Assembly (NCBI GenBank): GCA_020975725.1
Contig: QXJR01000014.1
Coordinates: 248,001 to 312,000, forward strand
DNA: 64,000 nucleotides
From: Picocystis sp. L7
Lineage: Eukaryota > Chlorophyta > Picocystophyceae > Picocystales > Picocystaceae
Direction of reading: 5' to 3'
Shown one piece after another: positions 9,601 through 19,647 of this stretch. The translations under genes and the position numbers were made by a program. The notes beneath the pieces are model-generated. The model was not told where the DNA came from. It searched no databases and worked only from the letters and a program-made list of their open reading frames with translations. The number at the start of each line of letters is the position of its first letter. The stretch's first letter is position 1.

Positions 9601-11742
9601 ATGGGACGTCGCGTGACGCGTGCTTCGGCGAAGCAAGCCGCACGTGGGCTTCCCGAGGAGCTGGAGGACGAAGTGGACAAGTGTACGTGCGCGTAGGAGG
9701 TGTCCAAGAACGCCAATGGGTGCGTGGGAATCGCGGCTGACCGTGGGAGCTGTGCAGTCCACAAGCAGAGGGACTACGTGCCTTTGGAATCGGATGGCGA
9801 AGAGGATTCGTCGGAAGATGGAGATGAAGTGCTCGGATTGAATTCTGAAGACGAAGAAGAATCTGAAGAAGACGGTTCCGATGAAGAAAGCGAAGAAGAG
9901 GAGGAGGATGTGCCGCCCACCGAAAGCAAATCCTTGCACAAGCTCGCGCGTGCCGAAAGGGCCATGAGAGAAAGAGTACTTCGAGAGCAGGCCGGAATGT
10001 CGGACGAAGAGTCGGAGGAGGAGGAGGAGGGACAAGAAGCGCAGGATTGGGGAAAGGGAAAAGGCCTGTACTACGGCGCAGACAATCAAGACATCGAGCT
10101 AACCGACGACGAGGAGGCTCCCCAAGAGGAAGAGGAAGAAGCTTTGAGAATTCAGAGGGAGAGAGCCGCAATGCTCCGTCCTGAAGATTTCGAGGAAGAA
10201 GAGGGATCTTCGTCCGAGGACGAGGAACCTATGACGCTTGGGCAGAAAGCTGCAGTCAATTTGAGGAAGAAAGGGAGCAAACAGACCAATGGTCGTGTTG
10301 AACAAGAGACCATCACCAAAGACAAGAGTGGCTTGACGGATCAGGAGAAGTTGAGCATCGTGATGAGCGATGCTCCTGAGCTGGTTGGACTCCTGGGAGA
10401 ACTGAAGAAAGGGCTCGAACAGGTGCGCGAACGCATTCACCCCGTGATCGAAAAGGTGAAGGTTGGTGCGTTGGCTACAAGGGAAGGGATGAGTTACCTG
10501 GAGGCAAAGAATTTACTCATGCTCTCCTACTGTACAAACATTGTGTTCTATTTGCTATTGAAATCGGAGGGAAAGTCTGTCCGGGACCATCCTGTGATGC
10601 AGCGATTGGTGCAGATCCGTGCTTACTTGGAGAAGATTCGTCCCATCGATAAGAAAATGCAGTATCAGATCGAGAAACTGCTCAAGCTCTCCACGGCAGA
10701 TCTTTCCAAGGCAGAGGCGGAGAAAGAGAAGGCCGAAGATCCATTGCAGTTCCGTCCCAATCCGGAAGCGTTGCTTTCCAAGATGGAAGAGGCTGAAGCG
10801 GAGGAAGGTGCGGTGTACCGTCCTCCCAAGATCACTCCCATGGCTTTCGAAGACCAGGTCGAGAAGAAGAAGCGCAAGGAAGAGAAGCGTTTGAGGGATA
10901 GCAAGGTTCAAGCCGCACGCAGCAACATGATTCGGGAACTGGCGGCTGAGTTGGAAGACCGTCCAGAAGAGCACCGTACTGAACTCGCTGAATTGGACGA
11001 GACTGGCGAAGGTCGTCGACAGAAGCAGTTTTTGAACGAGAGGGCCAAGGCGGAGGAGGAGCTTTTTGTCCGCGTCCCTTTGAACAAGGAGGAGCGGAAG
11101 CGCCTCAAAGCCCAGAAGCGCTCTGGTTTGAGCACCCGTTTCGAGGACTTTCGCGACGACGTCGCGGACATCGTGGCGTCGACCAAGTCGTTGGACGGTC
11201 CTTCGGACGAGGGAGGGAGCAAGCGCAAGCGTCTATCCACGTTGGTGCGGGACGCGGATCCGTTTTCTTCCACGAAGAAGAAGCGTCCAGCATCAGGCGA
11301 GGCCGATCTTCCATTGAAGGACAGCTTGGGACAGCGCAGGCTCAAGTACGAGAGTCGTATCGCTCATCCACAAGTGGAGGAGGTCGAGGAGCCGGTGGAG
11401 CGTGTGGAAGACGAGACGTACCAGGCGGCCAAGTCTGCCTTGCATTCGAAGCAGGCTGCGAAGAAGGAGACGTACGGATACAAGGAGATGACTTCGGTTC
11501 CACGCGTGGAGGAGCGTGCAGACGGCAAGCGGAAGACGACGTACGAGATCGAGAAGAACCGTGGTTTGACGCCTCATCGCAAGCGTGACTTCAAGAACCC
11601 TCGCAAGAAGCACCGTCTTCAGCACCAGAAGGCCTTGGTCCGTCGTCGTGGCCAGGTCCAAGACGTCCGTTCTTCGGAAGGTCCCTATGGCGGAGAGTCC
11701 ACCGGCATCAAGCGCAACGTCAGCAAGAGTGTACGTCTCTGA
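9601..11742 (+). CDS. UTP3: UTP3/SAS10, small-subunit processome protein
   Basis: A 688-residue nucleolar protein needed for 18S pre-rRNA processing. It has two exons, 9601-9682 and 9758-11742. The 75-base intron begins GTACGTGCG and ends TGTGCAG, with CTGAC about 20 bases before the acceptor; splicing restores the family N-terminus EDEVDKFHKQRDYVPLE, which no single frame contains. Very acidic tracts follow (residues ~35-190). The Sas10/Utp3/C1D domain spans roughly 215-330 (LSIVMSDAPELVGLL...YCTNIVFYLLLKS). A basic coiled region follows, and the C-terminal Sas10 domain ends the protein (TYEIEKNRGLTPHRKRD, then RRRGQVQDVRS, YGGESTGIKRNVS). All family landmarks are present. A poly(A) signal lies 27 bases after the stop inside a tandem repeat. 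Confidence 0.92.
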
Positions 11743-11747
11743 TCCTC

Positions 11748-11917
11748 TCCCCCCCCCCCTTCGATGAGAATAAACTTCCCTCCCTCCCCCCCTTCGATGA
11801 GAAGAAACTTCCCTCCCTCCTGGCCCCCCCCCCTCGACGAGAAGAAACTCCCCTCGAGGGGTCTTTTCCCCTCCTCCCTCGACGAGAAGAAACTCCCCTC
11901 GAGGGGTCCCGTCCCCC
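11748..11917 (+). repeat. Imperfect tandem repeat in the UTP3-SCC2 spacer
   Basis: Four copies of a ~24-base core of the type TCGAYGAGAAKAAACTYCC start near 11760, 11792, 11837 and 11880, separated by C-rich linkers. The last two copies also carry the palindrome CCCCTCGAGGGG. The first copy contains the UTP3 poly(A) signal AATAAA (11769-11774); later copies read AAGAAA. The rest of the UTP3-SCC2 spacer, up to 12107, shows no gene. Confidence 0.8.
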
Positions 11918-12107
11918 CTTGGACGGATGGGGGGGATTCGTTCCCCTCCCACCGAGGGCGGGGAAATGGACCCCCGCGACGGTCGGGACACACACGAAGG
12001 GTGCTCCTTTGCCCGGAATAGATACAGGGGCGGTAGAAGGGTCTCCCTGCTCGGTCGTGCTTTGGTCGGTGCCATTTTCCCGCGCCAAGGACAGGAAGCG
12101 CACCGCC

Positions 12108-15100
12108 ATGACGGACCAAGAAAAGGCGCACAGATGGACCCGGGTGTGCAACCTCAACCTCACGGAACTGGCGAAAGGACTGCCCATGCCGTGGACGAAA
12201 CCACCCGAAGATAGAAAGGAAACGATAGCCATCGATAGGAAGGAAAGGAAGGGACTCCAACCACAAGTGCTGGAACATATGATCGAGCTGCTCAAAAACG
12301 TCAACGAAGAGCAAATCAAACCCGTTGGTCAAATGACGGAGAGACGTATCGATGCGAACGGTAACCAGGTGATGCAAGCCTTGCTGTTGAGAGAACCCGA
12401 TATCTTCGATGTCCTGCCCACCGAAGCAGATGACAGTATTGTCCTGTCCAGCCAAGAACTCAAAACTGCAGACTTGGAAACGGAAAACGGAAAACGAGCC
12501 GAAGAAGATGCCCTGGTATCGTTGCCCAAACCCCTGAGCCCGCTCAAACGAATACCTAGCAAGAAAATGGAACGGACAACCGCTCCTGATCCAACCGACT
12601 ACGCCCGTAAATTGTCCCAGCTCCTGCAAGAAGCCCCACAAGAAGACACGGAGGAAAGACAATATTGCCAATGCGAAGAAGACTCGGAGCTTTCCACGTC
12701 CTACTTGCAGAAAGTCGATTCTGTAGTTATAAATCTGGCGAAAAGCCAGAAGCTGATTTGTGTGCCTGAAGAGTCGCTGGCTACCCTTGCACATATCTTG
12801 CTCAGGTATATCAGCAAGGGTGAGTTCAGGTTGCTAGATGACCTGGATTGCAAAGACTCTGATGTGCTCACCGACATTAAGGCTTCTCTTGATGCATGCA
12901 TCACCTTCCTCCGGCTGACGACAACAAAGGGTATGGCCAAGCAGCTGTATAAGGAGGAAATTATCGAGAGAGTGATCACTTTGATTCGGCATCATACGAA
13001 CAAACACATTCTTCCTGCTTTTGATCCGATAGCTAGGCAAATGAATTTGCACGAGACCCAGCCAGATGGAGGCAGCGCTGTGAAAAGGGGACGCAAGTTC
13101 AAACCATGCGAAACTGGAGCACCATTTGCTGCAAATTGTATTCTTGAGAGGCTTGTTGTGATGGTTTCCATGCTTGAGGAATTGATATTGTTGGAAAAGC
13201 TGCATGACCATCTTATTGTCCAGCTACTGAAGACAATGTTGCTTGTCCTATCTGCACCTGATCTTGCCGTCCTCAAGAACAAAGGAGCTAACATTGTACG
13301 CTCTGTGTTCTACAGTTACAAACAGCACCGCTTTTTTATCATGGAGGAGGTTGTGTCTTTATTCTACAAATCAAACACGGGTAAAAAGGCAGAGACATCT
13401 TATGAAGTTCCAGAAATGGACAGACTTCAGATACAAATCTCCTCAGCTATGATCCTGCAACTGATACAAGTTGCTCCGTCTCCCCTGGATATGATAGATT
13501 CGTCTGTGGAGGCCCAAAGCCAAGCGGATCCATTCGTCCCAGCTGTGGAGTGGTCAGTTATCTTTTGGCAAGAGGTGTTTGGCAGATGGCAAGCATGTAG
13601 AAATCAAGAGATTGATGTGCGGAGTGTGTTGGAGAACTTCTTGCACGATATTCTTGCGGTTCATTTTCTGCCCGAGTGGCCCGCTGCAAGTCTTTTGTTG
13701 CAAACATTCTGTCAGGTTGTTGGCGGTGAAAGAGGTCTTCAAAATCCTGACAGCTCTGTGCGGCTGGCTTGCACTGACATAATGGGCCAGGTTATTGCAC
13801 ATCTAAAAGTTGGTTCAAGAGGAATCAGCGCAGAAGAGGGTTGGCAACTAGACACAACAATTCGTACGCGAAATCCCAGCAACACGATTTTGCATACGGG
13901 CAAAGACAACTGGGATAAAGATATAGACATCGAGAATGCTTTGGACATGATGCCTACTATTCTTGGTTCTACCTACGGCTCTGACATGGAGATCAGTGCC
14001 TTCCATGCTTGGCAACACATACTTGTGGTGTATCTCAGTCAGGCCGCTTCCAAGGAAGACATGTTGAACACATCTGCTTGCAGGTTTTACCTCCAGCGTC
14101 TACTGGCAGACAACAATAGTGCGAAACATGCAACTCATTTGAGAATTATGACAGGAAACATCACGCAGAGACAGGAAATTCCCAACTTAAACATTTCTAG
14201 GAACACAGCACAAAAGATAGCACAAATGATTGCACTGCAACAACCTTTGGCCACCAACTGCGATAGCATACTTCTTAAGTGGTTGATTGGTATGTGTGAT
14301 AGAACAAAGCAGGCACCTAACATCAGGGTGAGGGGGATACGGTCTTTGGGATTTGTTGTGGAGGCGGACAAAGATGTGTTAGGAAACCCTGGAGTTCAGT
14401 TGACCATTGAATCTTCCTTCAAGGATGACTCTATTAGTGTGAGGGAAGCAGCACTTGAGTTACTAGGTCGACATGCCATAAATTGCCCTGATTATGCAGA
14501 GAAGTATTTCCAAGTCATCTCGGGATGCATTGACGATATTGGGGTGAGTGTTCGCAAACGTGTCCTCCGTGTACTCAGGGAACTTTGTATGAGACCACTG
14601 CCTGGCTTTACATACAGCATTGATGCCCTTGCTTGCATTCTTTCCAAGGTCCACGATCGAGAAGAGGGTGTACAAGAACTGGTCCTGAAGAGTTTCTGCG
14701 ATTTCTTATTCCCGGACATGCAGGGCATTTCAGATCGCATGGAAGCAATGGAACACATTAAATTCATGGAGGTAGTGAAGGAAATGTACAAGAGGGATTC
14801 TGGGGATGTTCTCATTAAGCTACCGATGGTGAGAGAGACTCAAGTTGTGACCGCAATATCCCGCCTTCTGCACGCGAATCTCAAGGGAGTTAACACTCGT
14901 TCTGTGTGCCAGCGTTTTCGCAATATATCTGAGCGGTTACTGGAGCATGCCATCAAAGAAGAAACCCAAGATAGTGGAGGCATAAATCAAGGGGGGCTCT
15001 GGCCTGCCATGGCTCTCCATGCATTAAGCACTGCAGACCCTTCCTTATGCATGACAGAAGCAGACCCTGCAATGTTTTTAGTTGCCCTCATGCCCTACAT

Positions 15101-17327
15101 TCAGACTGCTGGGCCAATTGCCAACACTGCAGTAGTGAAAGGAAATCCAGAATTGCAGCGATGGAGTGCTGCAAAACTACTTTGCCTTCTATCGGTCTTC
15201 AATAGCGTGCTTCCACTGTTGATTGGTGTTCCCATGTCCCTTGCTGAAGATCTAGATAAGGCATCAAGACTGCACCTTACTAATGAGCGAATAGTCTATA
15301 CACAGGTTGTTGTTTCTTGTTCCCAATGCTTGTGCAGCTTGGCAAAGCTCGACCCTGGGACGGCAGAGACGGTGATATACCTCGTTACCAGATTCGTATC
15401 AGCCTTACATCAACTGCTTGCCAATGATGCTTGGGTTCCTAGCCCTAAGACACGCACGTTTCGCATACAGCGTGCGCTTTTTGCATTGGGGCATATTTGT
15501 AGGTTCGGGATGGGCCCAAATGGATGGGAGGGCAACCTGCATGTAGCTGCTTCAAGGAGGGATGATCCGATTGGATTGGATGACATTCTTCAGCTCATCT
15601 GCAAATTTGTGGAACAGGACGATACGAAAGTAAAGTCATACGCTCTACAGGCCGTGGGGAGCTTATCAATGTCAAGGCCCCATCTGCTAATGACAGAAAA
15701 TATCCATAGAATCATGAGTTCTTGCCTAAATCCAGATGCACCTATTACTCTCCAAGAAAGAGCGCTGCGTAATTTGATTGACTTCATGAAATATGAAGAA
15801 GAGAATCTTGTAGAAATTCAAGAAGCTGAGATGAAGCAGCAGGACATAGATCGTAAGAGGAAGCGGAGTAGACATCTTGCCCAATGTGCTGGGCAAGGTG
15901 ACAGCACCCTCAGCAGCGGGGTTGCTCAGAGGTATTGGAACGAAATTTTGGAGCTAACAACCAACACTCGTCTTCACAGTTCCACGCTATCTCCTGGTGC
16001 ACCTATCAATGCCCAAATACGTTACCGTGCACTTGAGCTTGCTGAAGTTGTACTTAGACAGGGACTCGTCCATCCAATGACTGTGTTTCCTCAGTTGATA
16101 GCTCTTACCGGGGACCCGAATCGTGGTGTACGTACACACGCAGTTAGCTTGTTGGCGCAGGAGACAGAAAAGCACCCAGAGTTTTTTGAGCTAAGGCTAG
16201 TGGATGGTCTGAGGATGGCGTGGAAGTTCCAAAGAGCCTTGCATGATCTAGGCACCGCTCAATACTCAGAACATTTAGTGGAGTGGCAGAAGAGTGCGAG
16301 CGGGCTTGTTTCTCCAGACATGGTGGCAGGGGTTAATCAAATGTATCTCCTTATTAGTAAGCACCGCTCGACAAGGAACAGGTTCTTAGCGTACCTTTTG
16401 CAGCTCTTTGAAAGGTTTGGAGAACATACCAAAGGAAGCATCCGGTCTGCTGCCTTTTCTGCAGTCTCCAATTCCGCAGGTGAAGAGCTCGATGAATTGA
16501 GCTTCTTGGCGTTTTGTGCAGACATCCTCTCATGTCTTACATTCTGCAAAGCGGATGAACCTTTGTTTTGCATTTACAAGATTAATGGGATTCTCAGTCT
16601 CAAAGCACCAATGGTCCTTGCGTCCTTGCAGGCATCACTGGGAAGTGTTGGAAAGTCCCTGAGGTCTCCCTCTGGGAAACTGGACAAGCAAGAGGAAGAG
16701 GGAAGTGTATCCTGTGACCCAGATGGAATTGAAGGACAATCATTGAGCCCTTCAGAATCCATGAAATCTGAATGCAACAAGGCTATCGCAGTGTCAATTT
16801 TGTTGCTGCTGAAGCAGTATCTCAAGGCAGGATACAATTTATCGGAGGACAAAATTTTGATGTACAATCCGCACGAGTCCAGCAGAAAGGAAGACAGAGT
16901 ACCAGTCACAGTATCCAAGGTAGATCGTTTCTCCATCTATAAGATTAAGCTGGATGCGGCTAACAACTTGAAGGCAATTATAGACCTATACCAGTTCTTT
17001 AAGGCACTGATGAGGAGCGATGCTTGCGACTTCAGCACTCAGAGAACCAACAGGCGGGGCAGGAGGTCTAGCGTAGGGGTTGTTGGAGTGATGACTCCAA
17101 GCAAAGAGGAGTCAAGCAGCCTATCGAGCGGGGCTGAACAAATCACTCCGTTGTCAGACATGCAATCTCCCCTCCCTCCTCTGCGGACCCAACCGAGTCG
17201 CCTGAGCAAGTCCTCAGTGCGCAGAAAATTGATTGAGAGTGATGGGGAAGAGGAGAGCGACGGTTGGCAAGCCAGTGACGAGGAGATGCCTGCTCCTCGC
17301 AAGTCCAGGCGTAAGGTGCCGGCCTAG
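12108..17327 (+). CDS. SCC2: SCC2/NIPBL, cohesin loader HEAT-repeat subunit
   Basis: A 1739-residue intronless gene, the longest in the window. SCC2/NIPBL loads the cohesin ring on chromatin with SCC4. I start at the ATG at 12108 (MTDQEKAHRW) because the upstream in-frame sequence is translated repeat spacer. Residues 1-200 are weakly conserved. The hook-shaped HEAT core is clear: VREAALELLGRHAINCP near residue 775, then GVSVRKRVLRVLRELC and VQELVLKSFCDFLFPD. The C-terminal third has ALFALGHICRFG and TLQERALRNLIDFMKYEEE, followed by RYRALELAEVVLRQGLVHP and HPEFFELRLVDG. The last ~100 residues are disordered with basic nuclear signals (RTNRRGRRSS, PRKSRRKVPA). No PHD finger is visible, unlike land-plant SCC2. 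It faces eS12 tail to tail. Confidence 0.9.
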   Translation: MTDQEKAHRWTRVCNLNLTELAKGLPMPWTKPPEDRKETIAIDRKERKGLQPQVLEHMIELLKNVNEEQIKPVGQMTERRIDANGNQVMQALLLREPDIFDVLPTEADDSIVLSSQELKTADLETENGKRAEEDALVSLPKPLSPLKRIPSKKMERTTAPDPTDYARKLSQLLQEAPQEDTEERQYCQCEEDSELSTSYLQKVDSVVINLAKSQKLICVPEESLATLAHILLRYISKGEFRLLDDLDCKDSDVLTDIKASLDACITFLRLTTTKGMAKQLYKEEIIERVITLIRHHTNKHILPAFDPIARQMNLHETQPDGGSAVKRGRKFKPCETGAPFAANCILERLVVMVSMLEELILLEKLHDHLIVQLLKTMLLVLSAPDLAVLKNKGANIVRSVFYSYKQHRFFIMEEVVSLFYKSNTGKKAETSYEVPEMDRLQIQISSAMILQLIQVAPSPLDMIDSSVEAQSQADPFVPAVEWSVIFWQEVFGRWQACRNQEIDVRSVLENFLHDILAVHFLPEWPAASLLLQTFCQVVGGERGLQNPDSSVRLACTDIMGQVIAHLKVGSRGISAEEGWQLDTTIRTRNPSNTILHTGKDNWDKDIDIENALDMMPTILGSTYGSDMEISAFHAWQHILVVYLSQAASKEDMLNTSACRFYLQRLLADNNSAKHATHLRIMTGNITQRQEIPNLNISRNTAQKIAQMIALQQPLATNCDSILLKWLIGMCDRTKQAPNIRVRGIRSLGFVVEADKDVLGNPGVQLTIESSFKDDSISVREAALELLGRHAINCPDYAEKYFQVISGCIDDIGVSVRKRVLRVLRELCMRPLPGFTYSIDALACILSKVHDREEGVQELVLKSFCDFLFPDMQGISDRMEAMEHIKFMEVVKEMYKRDSGDVLIKLPMVRETQVVTAISRLLHANLKGVNTRSVCQRFRNISERLLEHAIKEETQDSGGINQGGLWPAMALHALSTADPSLCMTEADPAMFLVALMPYIQTAGPIANTAVVKGNPELQRWSAAKLLCLLSVFNSVLPLLIGVPMSLAEDLDKASRLHLTNERIVYTQVVVSCSQCLCSLAKLDPGTAETVIYLVTRFVSALHQLLANDAWVPSPKTRTFRIQRALFALGHICRFGMGPNGWEGNLHVAASRRDDPIGLDDILQLICKFVEQDDTKVKSYALQAVGSLSMSRPHLLMTENIHRIMSSCLNPDAPITLQERALRNLIDFMKYEEENLVEIQEAEMKQQDIDRKRKRSRHLAQCAGQGDSTLSSGVAQRYWNEILELTTNTRLHSSTLSPGAPINAQIRYRALELAEVVLRQGLVHPMTVFPQLIALTGDPNRGVRTHAVSLLAQETEKHPEFFELRLVDGLRMAWKFQRALHDLGTAQYSEHLVEWQKSASGLVSPDMVAGVNQMYLLISKHRSTRNRFLAYLLQLFERFGEHTKGSIRSAAFSAVSNSAGEELDELSFLAFCADILSCLTFCKADEPLFCIYKINGILSLKAPMVLASLQASLGSVGKSLRSPSGKLDKQEEEGSVSCDPDGIEGQSLSPSESMKSECNKAIAVSILLLLKQYLKAGYNLSEDKILMYNPHESSRKEDRVPVTVSKVDRFSIYKIKLDAANNLKAIIDLYQFFKALMRSDACDFSTQRTNRRGRRSSVGVVGVMTPSKEESSSLSSGAEQITPLSDMQSPLPPLRTQPSRLSKSSVRRKLIESDGEEESDGWQASDEEMPAPRKSRRKVPA

Positions 17328-17425
17328 GGGCCTGGGCGATGGGTGCGCACTGCACAGGATCTTCTTTAGACGTGATACACATAGGAAAGAGAGAGAGGAT
17401 CGGTTGGAGTTCCAACTTGCATGTC

Positions 17426-17431
17426 AATAAA
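17426..17431 (+). terminator. AATAAA polyadenylation signal (SCC2)
   Basis: AATAAA about 100 bases after the SCC2 stop, inside the 145-base spacer to the convergent eS12 gene, so the two 3' UTRs probably overlap or nearly so. Confidence 0.6.
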
Positions 17432-17472
17432 AAAACAATTTTTTCTCTACTGACCCATTTTTCACCCATGGC

Positions 17473-17998
17473 TTATGCACGGCTCTTGAGGTGGCTGGTG
17501 AGCACATTGAGTCCTTCCGACTCTTCTCCATAGTCCTTGATGACGACGGAGGAGCATCCCACCACTTTGCGTGCAGTTCCTTCTGCATCGATGCGGCAGA
17601 GTCCTGCCCACTCCCCGAGTTGCTTAGCATCGGGCACGGTGATCATGTTGACGTTCTTCTCCTTGCAGAGTGCTTCGATGAGCTTCTTGTAATCCGCCTG
17701 ATCGCAGTTCTCTGCCAGGATGCACAGCTGGCACTGTCCCCTTTCGATGGCCTTGGTGGTCTCGCTGAGTCCTCGGGCCAATCCATCGTGAGCCAATGCT
17801 TTCTTCATAACCACTTGCATTGCCGTGTTCAAGTCCATGGGTTCGCCAGGTGCGGCCACAGCTGGCACCTCGGTGGCCACAGGCGCATCCTCTCTGCACG
17901 CATCGACGTCCTCGCCGTTTCGTCAGACCACGAACTCGCTCGTTTCACCGTCCGCTTTGACGTGCGCCATGCGATGCACACACGCACCCGTCAGACAT
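17473..17998 (-). CDS. RPS12: 40S ribosomal protein eS12
   Basis: A 143-residue protein of the small ribosomal subunit, with the L7Ae-like fold. The long frame alone begins with GTG and lacks an ATG. A first exon of only 11 bases at 17988-17998 (ATGTCTGACGG) joins a second exon at 17473-17893. The 94-base intron starts GTGCGTGTG and ends GTGCAG, with TCTGAC about 30 bases before the acceptor. Splicing gives the family-like start MSDGEDAPVATEVP. The core is clear: VMKKALAHDGLARGLSE, CQLCILAENCDQADYKKL and LCKEKNVNMITVPDAKQLGE. Ribosomal protein genes commonly carry an intron right after the ATG in intron-poor genomes, so the model is reasonable, but the tiny exon should be confirmed in RNA data. 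Confidence 0.9.
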
Positions 17999-19647
17999 GT
18001 CGGACGGTCCTCAGCAGGGTCGTGCCGCTGCCTCGCGCGTTCGTCTTCGGTCCTCGAGGGCGCTTGGGCTGCGTTCGTGGCTCCAGGTCAGTCTTGCGTC
18101 CTTCCACGTCCTTTCTTTCGGTCCTGAATCGCAGCAAGGGAGTCGCAAACGCGCGCGAATGCGCACCGATCCGTGCGTCGATCGCGTTGGCGGCGCAGCA
18201 GTGTGATAGGAAGGTTCCACCCTCCATCGGAAACAGAAGGGGAACAGACCCACTCGATCCTCCCATGAAAAAGGGAAACCGTCCGGGTAGAGAAAGGAAG
18301 TCCCGAAAGGGAGAATGGAAGGGAGGGGGATGATCGGCGGCGGAAGGTGAACCCGTGTGAAAACTTCCGGTGGAAGAGAAGGGGTCAGAGAAGTTGACTG
18401 AATTTCTGACGATATATTCTGGTATCTTAGTCAATGCAAGGAGCTTGAAGAACCCTTCATTTTTCATAAAGTATCTACATGTATGTGCCCCTCGCAAACA
18501 TCTAAAAGCAGTACGGAGTCTCCTCGGGGACTGTTAGTCAGAGACTGTTTGAGGGCGACCATGCTGTTTTGACATCGGGAAGTTCTTCTCCCAAAGCGAT
18601 CGGATTGTTTCCCAGCCGGTCCAACTAACGTGTCCGTGACGCGTCGATGGCAGCCTGTACTGTGCTCTCGTCATCCTGTCCCCGTGGAACAGAAGGCGGC
18701 GCGGGGGGTGTTTAAGAGGCTGATGCTTCGTAATAGAATTAGTGTGATTGTGAAGAGCGCTTGTTGGACGGTGTCGAGTCCGTGTTGGCAGGACTAAAAG
18801 CAACGAGAGGCAACGAACATGTGACGACCGTGGCAAATCGGAGTTGTTGACGTAGGCAAATACGAACGGAGTGTCTTAAATGACAGAAGTGTTGTTCGTG
18901 AACGGGTCACGCACACTCGAACTGCTAGAGTTTGAAGCTATTGGGACAACACTTTCCCAGGGACTGAAAGCCAAAGTCTCCAGGGACATGTTGTCGCTGT
19001 CTCACGGTCTCTTTCTACAACGACTCGTTGAAAATGCACAGAGCAAGATGTCACTCTGAAAACGCCTTTGGAGCGCCACACGTCGAAAACATGCGTCTGG
19101 TACAGGACGTTCATCGATGTCGGGAGTTCTGAAATGTTTGTATGTCATTTTGGATATGTGAGCGATAGGGATATCAATGGCGCGCATGACATCTACATCC
19201 GCACGGAAACGTCTACTGGGAGTTAATTCCGGGTATTTTGAGTGTCGGAACACACGCGGACAGCCTATTTGGTCTCGTGGGAGACATAGGCATGTTTGAT
19301 TTAACAGTTGAACACAATTGTGTACCCTAGTACCTAAATACATGCAAAGATGAAGCGGATACAGGAAACTCCTCGTGGGTGTTCCAAGGGCACGTAAGAG
19401 TAGGTATCGAGGGAATGTGGTTTGATGCGATCAAGTGCCACACACTGGTTCAATGGATGCCAAGTTCTGATGCAATGCGCTCAAGAATCAAGCTTCCAGC
19501 CAGCAAGATCCTTTGCCACAACATGCACACAGGAGGCCCTACTCCCCTATTCATACCTTTACAATGTGTTGGAAAAGAAAAAAATGCTTCCCATAACTAT
19601 CCAAGCACACAGGCAGGCCAAACACAAGATTCCACCCCCTTGGCCCT
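17999..19647. other. Long intergenic region upstream of eS12
   Basis: About 1.65 kb with no recognisable gene on either strand. The first ~350 bases are GC-rich and should include the eS12 promoter. From about 18400 the composition becomes AT-richer and contains only short frames of no recognised family. No tRNA or snRNA pattern was seen. It ends at the 3' end of the Sec8 gene. Confidence 0.5.

Noticed and set aside
11919-12107. 63-residue N-terminal extension of SCC2
   Set aside because: Overlaps the repeat spacer and lacks protein-like composition; the ATG at 12108 is preferred.
17880-17880. GTG start for eS12
   Set aside because: Replaced by the spliced ATG microexon at 17988-17998, which gives a family-like N-terminus.
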